A stretch of 64,000 bases of DNA from Nostoc sp. WHI (GTDB lineage: Bacteria > Cyanobacteriota > Cyanobacteriia > Cyanobacteriales > Nostocaceae): assembly GCF_015714725.1 (NCBI RefSeq), contig NZ_WBKM01000109.1, forward strand, positions 1 to 64,000, in the 5' to 3' direction. The notes under the pieces are model-generated. The model was given only the letters and a program-made list of their open reading frames with translations, was not told where the DNA came from and made no database searches. The translations under genes and the position numbers were made by a program. Positions within the stretch are counted from its first letter, which is position 1; every line of letters starts with the position of its first letter. Below are positions 7,484 to 16,591 of the stretch, in pieces.

Positions 7484-10345
7484 ATGGTTGCAGACCACAG
7501 CATTGATTTTCAAGCATATCTACAATCCCTCTGTGATAACGATATATACAGGGATTTGCAAGAATTTTATACACCGACCGATGCTTTAGACCGTCAACGA
7601 TCTGAACTGAAGAAATCTCAAAGACGGTTGGATTTGAGTTTGATGGCGCAAACAGAACAATCACAGCAACCAGGAGGGGAAGCGCTAGACAGAGAAAAAA
7701 TAAATGTCTTAAAAGGATTAAGGAAGTATGCTCCAGAGCATATACTGCTAGTAGGTAAGCCTGGGTCGGGAAAATCAACTTCGGTGCGGTGGTTGCTGTG
7801 GGAAGAGTCTCGGTGCTGTGTCGAAGCAATCGAGCAAGGCAAGAGTGAAATTCCCCCAATCCCTATCCTGATTGAACTGCGCGGTCTTAGGAGTTCAGTG
7901 TTGGCAGCAATTCAAAAAAAACTGGAACAGTGGCTTGACCTGAATAAGAAAACCTTAAAAGCTCTCTTGCGCGATAAACGATTGTTGGTGATCTTAGACG
8001 GGTTGAATGAATTACCAAATGACAAAGCTTGGCAGGAAGTAGATGAATTTAGACAGTTATGTACTGATTCAAAGTCTCCTTTAATCTTTACCACGCGAGA
8101 ACTTGGTTCAAGCTCGAATTTAGACATTCCTAAAAAACTAGTGATGTTGCCACTGACTGAACCTCAGATATGGGAGTTTATTCAAAAGCGTTTGCCTGAA
8201 ACGGGTGGGGAACTGTGGCGGCAGATTAAGGGGCAGCTTCGAGAGTTAGCAGAAACGCCACTGTTGCTGAAGTTTTTGTGCGATATTTTTGAGCAGAATG
8301 GTGATGAAATTCCTACAAACCGAGGCGATCTGTTCCGCAAGGAATTTGCACGACGGTATGAGGAATTTAAACCCGGACGACTTAAAAACGTTTCTGAGGA
8401 ATCGCGTCGTTTTACGTCCCATCTACTAAGCTATCTCGCTTTTACGGTTCAAGGTGATCCGCATATCGCTCCTTATAAACCCAGAACTATTCGTAAGGAT
8501 GAGGCAGAGAGAACACTAGCCATTTTTCTGGCTGGCGAACGCACACCCGATGTCACGAACATGGAAAAGGCTCATGAGTGGTTAGAGGATTTGTTGGAAT
8601 GGCATTTGCTCCAAGTAGCGAGTGACCCGGATTACATTGAGTTTCATCACCTGTTGCTTCAGGAATATTATGCTGCTGAAAGGTTATTACAACAGCTTCC
8701 CGATATTAATAATGACAAGCTGAAACGGGATTATCTAAATTATTTCAAATGGACAGAACCCTTAGCGCTGATGTTTGCGCTGGTGGATAATGAAGTGCAG
8801 GCGCTGCGAGTGGTTAAGTTAGCCCTAGAAGTAGATTTGAAGTTAGGATCAAGATTGGCAGGTGAGGTAAAGCGAGAGTTTGGGGAAGAACCTGTTGGTT
8901 TAATTGCCAAACTAAAAATTCCTCAACAACTTAAAATATGGCTTTTAGGAACCACACGCTCGAATTGTGCAATTCCCCTTCTGTTCAAAGCTCTAGAAAA
9001 TCAAGATAATAGTGTTCGTTGGTTTGCTACCAAAGCGCTAGGAAAAATTGCTAATGAGGCAACTATTGTTGCTCTGAGTCAGGCGTTGCAAGATGAAAAC
9101 GATTGGATTCGTCGGGAGGCATTGGATGCCCTAGAAAAAATTGGGACTAAAATAATAATTCCTGCTCTAAAACAAGCTGTAAAAGATGAAAATATAATGA
9201 TTTGTCAGCAGGCTATCTACCTTTTGGGTGATATAGCTGGTGAAGCAGCTATTTCTGATTTAATAGAGGTTTTAGATAAAGAAGACAACGTTGTTCGTAG
9301 CTTTGCTCTTGAGAAGTTAGCGCAAATATGCGGTAAGGAACAGATTCCTGAGCTAATTCAAAATTTGGCGGATAGAGGTTTTGATGTTCACTCTAATGCT
9401 TTTTCTAATATTAGAAGTTGGCCTGGGATATTTTTGGGATTAGGGCCAATTAAAAGAAGTCAAGGTATACTTGGATACAGTTATCCCCATTCTTTCGATA
9501 TAGATAGAATTCGTCAGGAGGCAACAGTTAATTCTCTGTGCCAAAACTTGCTAGACGAAAACCCTGCTATTCGTAAAACTGCTGTCTATTTGTTGGGTCA
9601 AATTGGTACTGCGGAGGCAATTAATGCTCTTGTACAAGCTTTAGATAATGAACACTGGAGAGTTCGCTTTGATTGTGTCCATTGGTTAGCTCAAATTGGC
9701 GTTAATAATTTAAATAACACTATATTTACTCATATACTAAAAGCTTTACAAGACGAAAACTCTGACTTTGCTGCATATGCTGCCTATGTATTAAATAAAA
9801 AAGATATTTTTATTCCTGAACTACTATCTAAACTTTCTGAGATGATATTAACAGTTGAAAACCGTACATACACAATACTAGAAGTGATTACAGCAATTCA
9901 AGATAATTGCAATTACTACAATCATGCGATCGCAACTTCTCCCCCAGTCCAAGACAAAACTATGTCAGAAAATTCTCAAGGTTCTAAATTCAACATCAAT
10001 CAACCTGGAATCGTTCAAATAATTGAAACTAATCAAGGTTATGTTACTGCCCACTATACACCAGCACAAAAACAAAATCTGGCAGAAGCAGCAAAAGAGA
10101 TTCAGCAATTGCTAGAACAACTGGCAAAGACAAACCCCACAATAGTCGAATCTCAAAACCCGGATATTGTAGTTGCAGAAATTCATCAGGAAATCAAGCG
10201 CAATCCTACAATTAAAGCTAGATTGCTCAATGCGTTAAAATCAGGTGGCACGGAAGCATTAAAACAGGCATTAGATGCCATATTCAAAAATCCACTTGTG
10301 AGCGTATCGGTGGAAACGATTAAAGGTTTTATTGAAGCTGAATAA
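7484..10345 (+). CDS. NACHT-domain NTPase with HEAT repeats (bacterial NLR-like)
   Basis: A 953-residue protein. The N-terminal helical segment (1-80) leads to a Walker A (GKPGSGKST, 91-99) and a Walker B with the NACHT-type extra acids (VILDGLNELP, about 168-177). A LIFTTRE sensor and helical winged region follow. From about 480 to 790 there are repeated HEAT/PBS-lyase-like units (for example VRWFATKALGKIA, IRREALDALEKIG, IRKTAVYLLGQIG). Residues 827-953 form a distinct unit starting MSENSQGSKF and resembling small standalone cyanobacterial proteins (LAEAAKEIQQLLEQL), which suggests an in-frame fusion. Bacterial NACHT proteins include antiphage sensors. Here no separate effector is adjacent, so the effector may be the N or C end. 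The start at 7484 is the only good ATG before residue 54. Confidence 0.87.
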   Translation: MVADHSIDFQAYLQSLCDNDIYRDLQEFYTPTDALDRQRSELKKSQRRLDLSLMAQTEQSQQPGGEALDREKINVLKGLRKYAPEHILLVGKPGSGKSTSVRWLLWEESRCCVEAIEQGKSEIPPIPILIELRGLRSSVLAAIQKKLEQWLDLNKKTLKALLRDKRLLVILDGLNELPNDKAWQEVDEFRQLCTDSKSPLIFTTRELGSSSNLDIPKKLVMLPLTEPQIWEFIQKRLPETGGELWRQIKGQLRELAETPLLLKFLCDIFEQNGDEIPTNRGDLFRKEFARRYEEFKPGRLKNVSEESRRFTSHLLSYLAFTVQGDPHIAPYKPRTIRKDEAERTLAIFLAGERTPDVTNMEKAHEWLEDLLEWHLLQVASDPDYIEFHHLLLQEYYAAERLLQQLPDINNDKLKRDYLNYFKWTEPLALMFALVDNEVQALRVVKLALEVDLKLGSRLAGEVKREFGEEPVGLIAKLKIPQQLKIWLLGTTRSNCAIPLLFKALENQDNSVRWFATKALGKIANEATIVALSQALQDENDWIRREALDALEKIGTKIIIPALKQAVKDENIMICQQAIYLLGDIAGEAAISDLIEVLDKEDNVVRSFALEKLAQICGKEQIPELIQNLADRGFDVHSNAFSNIRSWPGIFLGLGPIKRSQGILGYSYPHSFDIDRIRQEATVNSLCQNLLDENPAIRKTAVYLLGQIGTAEAINALVQALDNEHWRVRFDCVHWLAQIGVNNLNNTIFTHILKALQDENSDFAAYAAYVLNKKDIFIPELLSKLSEMILTVENRTYTILEVITAIQDNCNYYNHAIATSPPVQDKTMSENSQGSKFNINQPGIVQIIETNQGYVTAHYTPAQKQNLAEAAKEIQQLLEQLAKTNPTIVESQNPDIVVAEIHQEIKRNPTIKARLLNALKSGGTEALKQALDAIFKNPLVSVSVETIKGFIEAE

Positions 10346-10895
10346 ATTTAGCATTAGGTTGGCAGTTATAAACCGCGCCTACACAGACAAAATTCTAGCA
10401 GGTGATTTTCAAATCATCAGTCCGTGTAGGCGGACTTTATTTATGTAGCTGCAAATTTGATTCGCTAAGGCTCGAAGGTTCGTAAATGAACCTCTGAGCA
10501 TCGTTGATGAACCTCTGAGCATCGTTGATGAACCTTTGAGCATCGTTGATGAACCTTTGATACCCGTGAGCGAGTATCAGTATTATATTTTCGCCAGTTG
10601 CATTACTCGCCAGAGTTTATAAACTCTTGTTATTTTCTACATTTTTGTAACAGTCAAATTGTTGCTTTGACCGACATCACGCTAGTAAATTTATTTTGAG
10701 GTGGTATAGCAACAAAGCGGGAGATTGGAAAAAAGGTATTTTGCGAACAGGTGGGATTTATAAACAAATCCATAGATAAAATATAACAAGATGCTTGTGG
10801 ATATTAGCTAAATAATGTCAGCATGAATCTGCGCGATACCTACGACGGACTACGCGATCGCAATCAAAGTCAAAACCCACCTTAGTAAAAGTTTT
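10346..10895. other. 550-bp gene-free gap with inverted repeat and 21-bp units
   Basis: No gene is visible. An imperfect inverted repeat at 10375-10433 (arms GCGCCTACACAGAC and GTCCGTGTAGGCGG) follows the NACHT gene and could fold in its transcript. Then come 21-bp units (separate entry), AT-rich sequence, and a dispersed-repeat fragment CGATACCTACGACGGACTACGCG near 10837-10859. Confidence 0.7.
10488..10560. repeat. Three and a half 21-bp tandem repeats
   Basis: Units of GAACCTCTGAGCATCGTTGAT (third unit CCTTTG) start at 10488, 10509, 10530 and 10551, the last being partial. The complementary strand reads GATGCTCAAAGGTTC, close to the core GATGCATCAAAGGTGC of the array near 4.5 kb. Both have a 21-bp period. 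Confidence 0.85.
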
Positions 10896-11351
10896 ATGGT
10901 AAAAGAATTGAAAATTAGTATGCTACTGTTAGCAGTCTTGGGAAATCTGGCATGGCCATTTAGTGCTAAAGCAAATTTTAACGGCAAACTGACCGTAGAA
11001 ATTGATGGATTGAAGAATAAAGAGGGACAAGTTTGTGCGAATATATTTACTAGTAGTAAAGGATTTCCCAGCGATGGCGATCGCGTATTACAAAGACAGT
11101 GTATTAAAATTACTGACACTCCCCTGCTTATGACCTTTGAGAACTTGAAAGCAGGTAGTTACGCCGTTGCTATTATTCACGATCAGAATAATGACCGCAC
11201 TCTCAATAGTAATGCCTTTGGCATACCAAGCGAAGGCTTTGGGTTTTCCAGCAACCCTGAAGTTCGCACAAGTGCACCCAAATTTGGCGAAGCAGCATTT
11301 TTGGTGGCAGGACCAAACACTAACATCCAAGTCCAGTTGAAATATTTTTAG
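10896..11351 (+). CDS. Exported DUF2141 family protein
   Basis: A 151-residue protein with a signal peptide (about 1-27, cleavage near AKA) followed by a single beta-rich domain. Its features match the DUF2141 family: an EIDGLKNKEGQVC strand, SSKGFPSDGDRV, an ENLKAGSYAVAIIHDQNNDRTLNSN block and an IPSEGFGFSSNP motif. The family is exported and of unknown function. The gene is alone on its strand and its stop is 3 bp from the stop of the convergent PG-binding/HEAT gene. Confidence 0.88.
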   Translation: MVKELKISMLLLAVLGNLAWPFSAKANFNGKLTVEIDGLKNKEGQVCANIFTSSKGFPSDGDRVLQRQCIKITDTPLLMTFENLKAGSYAVAIIHDQNNDRTLNSNAFGIPSEGFGFSSNPEVRTSAPKFGEAAFLVAGPNTNIQVQLKYF

Positions 11352-11353
11352 GC

Positions 11354-12502
11354 TTATAGTTTTGAATCGTTGTGGGAATCTTCTTCTTCTTCCGGTAGAC
11401 TCTGTTGTTCCGGCAAGGCACGCATTCGATTCATCTGAGTCAAAGCATATCGTGCCGTTGCTTGCACTTCGGCATCTGGGTCATTTAGCGCATGATGTAA
11501 CATCTGACTCATTTGACTCATCATGTCATAAACACGCGTCAGGTCACGAATTGCATTTTGCCGCACCTGTGGACTTTCATCTTGGAGTGAGATTGCTAAA
11601 GCACGGTTCATCGGTTTGAGTGTGCGGGTGCCAATTTCTGCCAAAGCTGCCAAAATTAAGCTGCTTTCTTGAGAATCGGCATCAATCATTAGGTTAACCA
11701 TAGGTTGAATTGCCCGCGAATCTCCCTGTTGACCCAAATCCCAAATAGCTTTGCGCCGCTTCGTTGGTTCAGCACTGCGTAAGTCTTGAATTAATTCATC
11801 AACGATATTGAGTTTAGCCAGACGAGAAGTTTTTTCTGTTAGCAGTAGTTGTGTAGCTGTTTCTGGATTAGTTACAGTCTCTACTAAAGGTGGTGTAATC
11901 ACCTCTTTGTTAGCTTCACTCAAACTTTTAGTATCTGATACTTCGGACTTTTGCAATTTTTTGACCTTACGAAACCACGTGAGCAGGTACAGAGGTGCGC
12001 CAATAAATCCTAGAACTCCGATGCCAACTACTAACCACCAGACAAAACCTCTCTCGGTTGGTGTGGGTTGTGCAGTTGGCTTGGAAGCCCGCGCTGGAGA
12101 GGCCACTAGTGAAGAACTGACAAACTGATTTTTTTTGGCAGCTTTGGCAGCCAAAGCTGCTTGCAGTCTCCCCCTAGTCGCCAGACCAGTAATACCATCT
12201 ACTTTTAAACCCTTTACTTTCTGAAATTTAGCTACAGCAATTTCCGTACTGGGGCTGTACTTTCCATCTATTACGCCACTGTAGTATCCCAACTGCTTTA
12301 ATTGAGTTTGTAGTCTCTGCACATCTGTTCCTTGACTACCAAGGCTTAAAACAGCCGGACTGGTAGAAACCCTTGAACTAGCTTGTGCAAGTTCTAAAAT
12401 TTCAGGCGCTAGGTTAGGAGTGGCTGTGCTTGCGCGATTTGGGTAAAAACCCAGGCAAGAAAAACAGGTAAATATCAAGATTGAAGAACGGCGTAGCCTC
12501 AT
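11354..12502 (-). CDS. Membrane-anchored peptidoglycan-binding and HEAT-repeat protein
   Basis: I choose the ATG at 12502 because it begins a signal peptide (MRLRRSSILIFTCFSCLGF); the frame extends 26 codons further to 12580. After the signal comes a PG_binding_1 domain (LGSQGTDVQRLQTQLKQLGYY, IDGKYSPSTEIAVAKFQ), then a proline/threonine linker and a membrane helix (FVWWLVVGIGVLGFIGAPLYLL). The cytoplasmic C-terminal part contains HEAT-like repeats (AIWDLGQQGDSRAIQPMVNLM, VRQNAIRDLTRVY, VQATARYALTQM) and an acidic tail. The layout suggests a protein that touches the cell wall on one side and scaffolds partners on the other. No specific function is known to me. Confidence 0.83.
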   Translation of the reverse strand: MRLRRSSILIFTCFSCLGFYPNRASTATPNLAPEILELAQASSRVSTSPAVLSLGSQGTDVQRLQTQLKQLGYYSGVIDGKYSPSTEIAVAKFQKVKGLKVDGITGLATRGRLQAALAAKAAKKNQFVSSSLVASPARASKPTAQPTPTERGFVWWLVVGIGVLGFIGAPLYLLTWFRKVKKLQKSEVSDTKSLSEANKEVITPPLVETVTNPETATQLLLTEKTSRLAKLNIVDELIQDLRSAEPTKRRKAIWDLGQQGDSRAIQPMVNLMIDADSQESSLILAALAEIGTRTLKPMNRALAISLQDESPQVRQNAIRDLTRVYDMMSQMSQMLHHALNDPDAEVQATARYALTQMNRMRALPEQQSLPEEEEDSHNDSKL

Positions 12503-12587
12503 ATTGCAAGTTTCAGCCTGGACGTGCTTTTGAAGTCTTCGATACCACATTAACAATTCAAAATTCAAAATTGAACACACTTACTGC

Positions 12588-13658
12588 TTATGGCAAAATT
12601 TCTGTTTTGGATTCTCTGACTGCTAGGGTTAGGGGGTTCAATTTTTTAGCCGATGCTTCTGAAATTGGTTGCTGTATGTTAGCTATTTCGCCGACGGTGA
12701 CTGTAACGTTATTTTGCCCTGCTAAAGTATCACGTTGATTGATGAGATAGATGCTAATTAAAGTCAGGAAAACACCTACCCACTGTAAGGAACTGAGGAC
12801 TTCTGAGAGAAAGAGATTGCCGAATAGTAGGGCAAAGACTGGTGTGAGAAAGGTAAGGGAACTAAGACTGGTGAGACTGCCACTAGAGGCAAAGTAGAAG
12901 AATAAACCATAGGCGATCGCACTGCCAAATACGGTAGCATAACCCAAAGCCACTAAATCAGATCCTCCTAGATTTTCCCACTGCTGGGATTCGACAACTG
13001 ATGAAATTCCCCATAGTGGCAATCCACCCAAAATCATGTGCCATCCCGTAGCACTTACTGGGTCAGCATGTCGGCACACAAACCGAATCAACACTGTTCC
13101 CACTGCCATTGACAGTGCTGCTAACAGCATCAACCCCTCGCCGCTAGCAAACAAATCTTGCCAGTTGCCGATTGTAATATTTGCGCCTGAGTTAAAAAAA
13201 TGTAAAATCCACTCATCAGGTAAGCCAATTAAACTAATGCCTGCGACTCCCAAGCCTAGCCCCAGCCATCCCCAAAAACCAATGTGTTCCTGGAATAGCC
13301 ACAACGACAGCAAGGCCACAGCCAAGGGTTGCGAGTCAATCATCACAGACCCTAACCCCGCACTGGTTCTGACTAATCCTTCTGCTAAAAAGCCTTGAAA
13401 CAAAGTTCCATCTACTAGGGCAAATAAGGCAATCCACAGCCATGCAGCCTGACCCTTGGGCTGGGGTTTACCCATAAATGCTGCTGCTATCAGAATTAAC
13501 ACCCCTGCTGGTATCAGACGCACTCCCGCCATGAATAGCGGTGTGGTATGGGGTATGACTCCTTTCATGGCTACCATTGCCGTCCCCCACAGGAAAAAGG
13601 GGGCAATTAACAAAAAGGAAGCGAAGGGAAGTTGAGATGCACTGAGTTTCAGTTGCAT
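12588..13658 (-). CDS. DMT-superfamily (EamA) transporter
   Basis: About 356 residues from the ATG at 13658; a TTG eleven codons upstream (13691) is an alternative. Ten hydrophobic segments in two EamA halves can be followed. The first half starts PFFLWGTAMVAMKGV and includes LIDSQPLAVALLSLWLF-like helices; the second half has GWHMILGGLPLW and the terminal ALLFGNLFLSEVLSSLQWVG. The family exports metabolites such as amino acids or nucleotide-like compounds; the substrate cannot be read from the sequence. The PG-binding/HEAT gene follows on the same strand (about 85 bp between genes). Confidence 0.87.
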   Translation of the reverse strand: MQLKLSASQLPFASFLLIAPFFLWGTAMVAMKGVIPHTTPLFMAGVRLIPAGVLILIAAAFMGKPQPKGQAAWLWIALFALVDGTLFQGFLAEGLVRTSAGLGSVMIDSQPLAVALLSLWLFQEHIGFWGWLGLGLGVAGISLIGLPDEWILHFFNSGANITIGNWQDLFASGEGLMLLAALSMAVGTVLIRFVCRHADPVSATGWHMILGGLPLWGISSVVESQQWENLGGSDLVALGYATVFGSAIAYGLFFYFASSGSLTSLSSLTFLTPVFALLFGNLFLSEVLSSLQWVGVFLTLISIYLINQRDTLAGQNNVTVTVGEIANIQQPISEASAKKLNPLTLAVRESKTEILP

Positions 13659-14064
13659 GGGTTTGCTGATGCCTTTATTTAACAAGCGCAAAAATTGCTT
13701 TACCCAATTTTACCGAATTATGTAGTTTTGCGTAGCTTGCCGCCGTAGGCATCGTGTAGCATATCGAGAATCTGTACGCCCCTAAAGCCCAATACGCTTG
13801 GGTTAAGCAAATTTATCTGTTAAGGGAGGCAGGGGGAGCAGGCTACGGTATACACAAAAGTCGAAAAAAGCTCGATTTCCCATTGTTCTCTCGTTCCCAT
13901 GCAGAGCATGGGAATGGCTAATTAGGAGCTGCTGCCTCCAGTTAGACATTGAGCCAGAGACTCAATGAATGCATTCCCAGGCTCCGCCTGGGAACGAGGA
14001 AAAGTTTGTCATTCATAACGAAACAATGATTGATTCGATTTTATTACTCGTCCTAAGCAAATCA
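13659..14064. other. 405-bp gene-free gap with dispersed repeats
   Basis: The gap contains a short dispersed-repeat fragment (GCCGCCGTAGGCATCGTG, about 13740-13757), a GGCTACGGTATACACAAAAG piece (13842-13861) resembling the arms of the 4.4-kb array, and the 109-bp hairpin element listed separately. No gene is visible. Confidence 0.65.
13890..13998. repeat. 109-bp dispersed repeat made of two hairpins
   Basis: The outer arms CTCGTTCCCATGCAGAGC... and ...TCCGCCTGGGAACGAG are inverted, and each is itself a hairpin (TTCCCATGCAGAGCATGGGAA; TTCCCAGGCTCCGCCTGGGAA). A related element of similar length lies at 56175-56282. This is a common non-coding repeat type in Nostocales. Confidence 0.8.
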
Positions 14065-16227
14065 TCACTTACGATTTTCGCGCCGCCACTTACTCCGTAA
14101 TAAGCGAATTTCATCAAAAGTGTAGCTTTCACCTAGTTGTTCTTTGATGGGAGTGAGGGAAATATCACCAAGTACTTCTAAAACTTGCCAAATTTTTTTT
14201 TGATGTTCTAGAGGTACTAATTGATTTAAATCAACTGGCTGATTTTTTTCAATTAATTTCTCTAAATGATTGCTAACTGTTGCCGGACTAAGGTTGCGTT
14301 TTTGGGCAATTTGAGCGATGTTTAAACCTTGTTGATGTAATTGTAATGTCTGTAATTCGGTGTAAGAAGATGAATTGGGAGATGATACGGAAGCGGAAGT
14401 AACAGATTTATTTTGCAACCCTTTTTCTTGGCGGTAGGCGCGAATTTCTGTAATAAACTTTTCGCCATATTGAGCGAGTTTGTGACTACCTACACCAGAA
14501 AGTTTGGCAAATTCAACTAATGTTTGGGGTTGTACCTGTACCATCACTTTTAAAGTGGAATCGTGGAAGATGACGTAAGGTGGTACAGATTGTTCATCAG
14601 CTAATTGTTTACGTAGCGATCGCAATTTCTGTAATAATACTTCTGCTTCTTCTGCTTTTTCACTCCCCTGTTCCCAGGTAATCTTTTGGACTGTGGTTAC
14701 AGCTAGCGAAACTGGGCGTTGTTTTCGCATTACTTGCCAACTTAAGGCATTTAGTTTTAAAACTGAGTAACCATCGCTAGTCTGTTCTATTAAGCCTTGA
14801 TGTAAAAGCGATCGCCCCAACATTCGCCATTCATCTAGAGTTCTATCTTTGCCAATACCATAGGTAGAAAGTTTATCGTGTTCGTACTGGATAATTTTGT
14901 CTTTTTTTGCCCCCCGCAACACATCAATTATGTGTAGCATCCCAAATCTTTCTTTGCAACGTGCCACACAAGATAAAAACTTCATGGCTTCAGTTGTCCA
15001 ATCTTGCATGGGTTTGGGATGACGACAATTGTCACAGTTACCGCAATTCCCAGGAAACCTTTCTCCAAAATAACCCAGTTGAATCGTTCGCCGACAATCA
15101 GTGCCTTCTGCGTAATCGATCATCTGCCGCAGTTGTTGTTTAGCAATCAACTGTTCTTGAGGATCATTTTTTTGATCAATACTCCATTCAATTGTTTTAA
15201 CATCACCAAAGCTGAAAAATATTGTACACCGAGATGGTTCTCCGTCTCTACCTGCCCGACCCGATTCTTGATAATAACTTTCTATATTTCTGGGCAGATC
15301 AAAGTGAACTACCAACCGCACATCGGGTTTATTAATTCCCATGCCAAAGGCGACTGTTGCCACCATAACTCGGACATCATCTCGAATAAATCGCGTTTGA
15401 TTACTACTACGTTCCTCATCAGTTAATCCGGCGTGATAAGGCAAAACAATAACTTGCTCATTTTGCAGTTTAAAAGTAAGTTCATCAACTTTTTTCCGAG
15501 TTAAAGAATAAATAATTGTCGAACCTTCAGTTTCTCGAATTAGTTCTAACAATTCAGCGTAAGCATATTTAGTTTTAGGACGAACTTCGTAATAAAGATT
15601 TTCCCGGTTAAAACTGGCAAGATGGATGCTAGGTTGCTTCAGCCCTAATTGTTGAATGATATCACTACGAACGCGATCGGTTGCTGTGGCGGTGAGGGCG
15701 ACAGTAGGAACATCAGGATAGCGTTTTCTCAAAGATTTTAACTGGCGATATTCTGGACGAAAATCGTGTCCCCACTCAGAAACGCAGTGCGCTTCATCAA
15801 TAGCAAAACTAGAAATACCGATTTTTTCTTTAACTAAATCGAGAAACGGTAGAAATCTTTCACTCAGCAGACGTTCAGGGGCGACGTATAGTAATTTTAC
15901 TTTACCACTGAGTATGGCTTCTTCCCGCGATCGCACCTGGTAAGCATTCAAGCTGCTATTGAGAAATGTTGCATTAATATTATTATTTCGCAGTGCTTCT
16001 ACTTGGTCTTGCATCAAAGCAATTAATGGCGACACCACCACCGTTAAACCATTTTTCAACAGTGCCGGTAACTGAAAACACAGAGATTTCCCCCCACCAG
16101 TCGGCATCACAACCATTAAATCTCGATTTTGCAGCGCATCTTCGATAATTTGCCGTTGTCCGGGGCGGAATTGATCATAACCGAAGTGATATTTTAGCGC
16201 TTGTTCGAGATGAGGATACTGAAGCAT
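14065..16227 (-). CDS. recQ: ATP-dependent DNA helicase RecQ
   Basis: A 720-residue superfamily 2 3'-5' helicase. Walker A MPTGGGKSLCFQLP, DEAH box (FAIDEAHCVSEWGHDFRPEY), TATATDRVRSDI (motif III) and motif VI (ESGRAGRDG) are all present. The RQC zinc site uses the cysteines of GNCGNCDNCRHP. An HRDC domain (about 530-600, YVIFHDSTLKVM) and a C-terminal HTH-like tail (GLNIAQIAQKRNLSPATVSNHLEKL) follow, as in long bacterial RecQ. It unwinds DNA for recombination and fork repair. The gene stands alone on the minus strand. Confidence 0.97.
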   Translation of the reverse strand: MLQYPHLEQALKYHFGYDQFRPGQRQIIEDALQNRDLMVVMPTGGGKSLCFQLPALLKNGLTVVVSPLIALMQDQVEALRNNNINATFLNSSLNAYQVRSREEAILSGKVKLLYVAPERLLSERFLPFLDLVKEKIGISSFAIDEAHCVSEWGHDFRPEYRQLKSLRKRYPDVPTVALTATATDRVRSDIIQQLGLKQPSIHLASFNRENLYYEVRPKTKYAYAELLELIRETEGSTIIYSLTRKKVDELTFKLQNEQVIVLPYHAGLTDEERSSNQTRFIRDDVRVMVATVAFGMGINKPDVRLVVHFDLPRNIESYYQESGRAGRDGEPSRCTIFFSFGDVKTIEWSIDQKNDPQEQLIAKQQLRQMIDYAEGTDCRRTIQLGYFGERFPGNCGNCDNCRHPKPMQDWTTEAMKFLSCVARCKERFGMLHIIDVLRGAKKDKIIQYEHDKLSTYGIGKDRTLDEWRMLGRSLLHQGLIEQTSDGYSVLKLNALSWQVMRKQRPVSLAVTTVQKITWEQGSEKAEEAEVLLQKLRSLRKQLADEQSVPPYVIFHDSTLKVMVQVQPQTLVEFAKLSGVGSHKLAQYGEKFITEIRAYRQEKGLQNKSVTSASVSSPNSSSYTELQTLQLHQQGLNIAQIAQKRNLSPATVSNHLEKLIEKNQPVDLNQLVPLEHQKKIWQVLEVLGDISLTPIKEQLGESYTFDEIRLLRSKWRRENRK

Positions 16228-16540
16228 AGCGATCGCTTTTTTCGGGGCGTTCTGCGTGAGTAGTTATTGAAGATATCGGTATTTTAACTCACATCTTCGG
16301 CAACTTTGGTCAGACCTGCGTTTCTGTTGGCGATCGCACTGCTTTGAGCAACATAACCTCAAAAGTTAGATGTAACTTTTTTGATGTCGCTACTCAACCC
16401 AACCTACAAGCTCGGCGATCGCTTGGTGTACAATTTATTGCCATTGATTTAACTTTATAATAAGCAAAAGGCATGACCTAAAAAACAAACGAAACTCTAC
16501 TAGGAGATAAAAAACAATGGTCAGTAGCCTAAAAGAACTC
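16228..16540. other. 313-bp gap with HIP1 sites, little else
   Basis: The gap has several HIP1 octamers (GCGATCGC), a small AAAAGTTAGATGTAACTTTT hairpin (about 16359-16378) and a TATAAT-like box near 16455 ahead of the possible small ORF at 16517. No conventional gene is present. Confidence 0.6.
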
Positions 16541-16591
16541 TTAAACGCTTCTTTCGTTAAGATTCTGTCGCCACTCTCCCACAATATTTAG
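16517..16591 (+). CDS. Possible 24-residue small ORF antisense to the end of the acyl-AMP ligase
   Basis: The ATG at 16517 follows TAGGAGATAAAAAACA, a strong ribosome site with about 10-base spacing, and a TATAAT-like box lies about 60 bp upstream. The peptide starts MVSSLKELLNASFV. The frame overlaps the last codons of the convergent FAAL gene. It could be the 5' remnant of a longer gene cut off by rearrangement. Confidence 0.3.
   Translation: MVSSLKELLNASFVKILSPLSHNI

Noticed and set aside
13036-13398. 120-codon plus frame
   Set aside because: Antisense to the DMT transporter, whose membrane-helix pattern and family motifs are clear.
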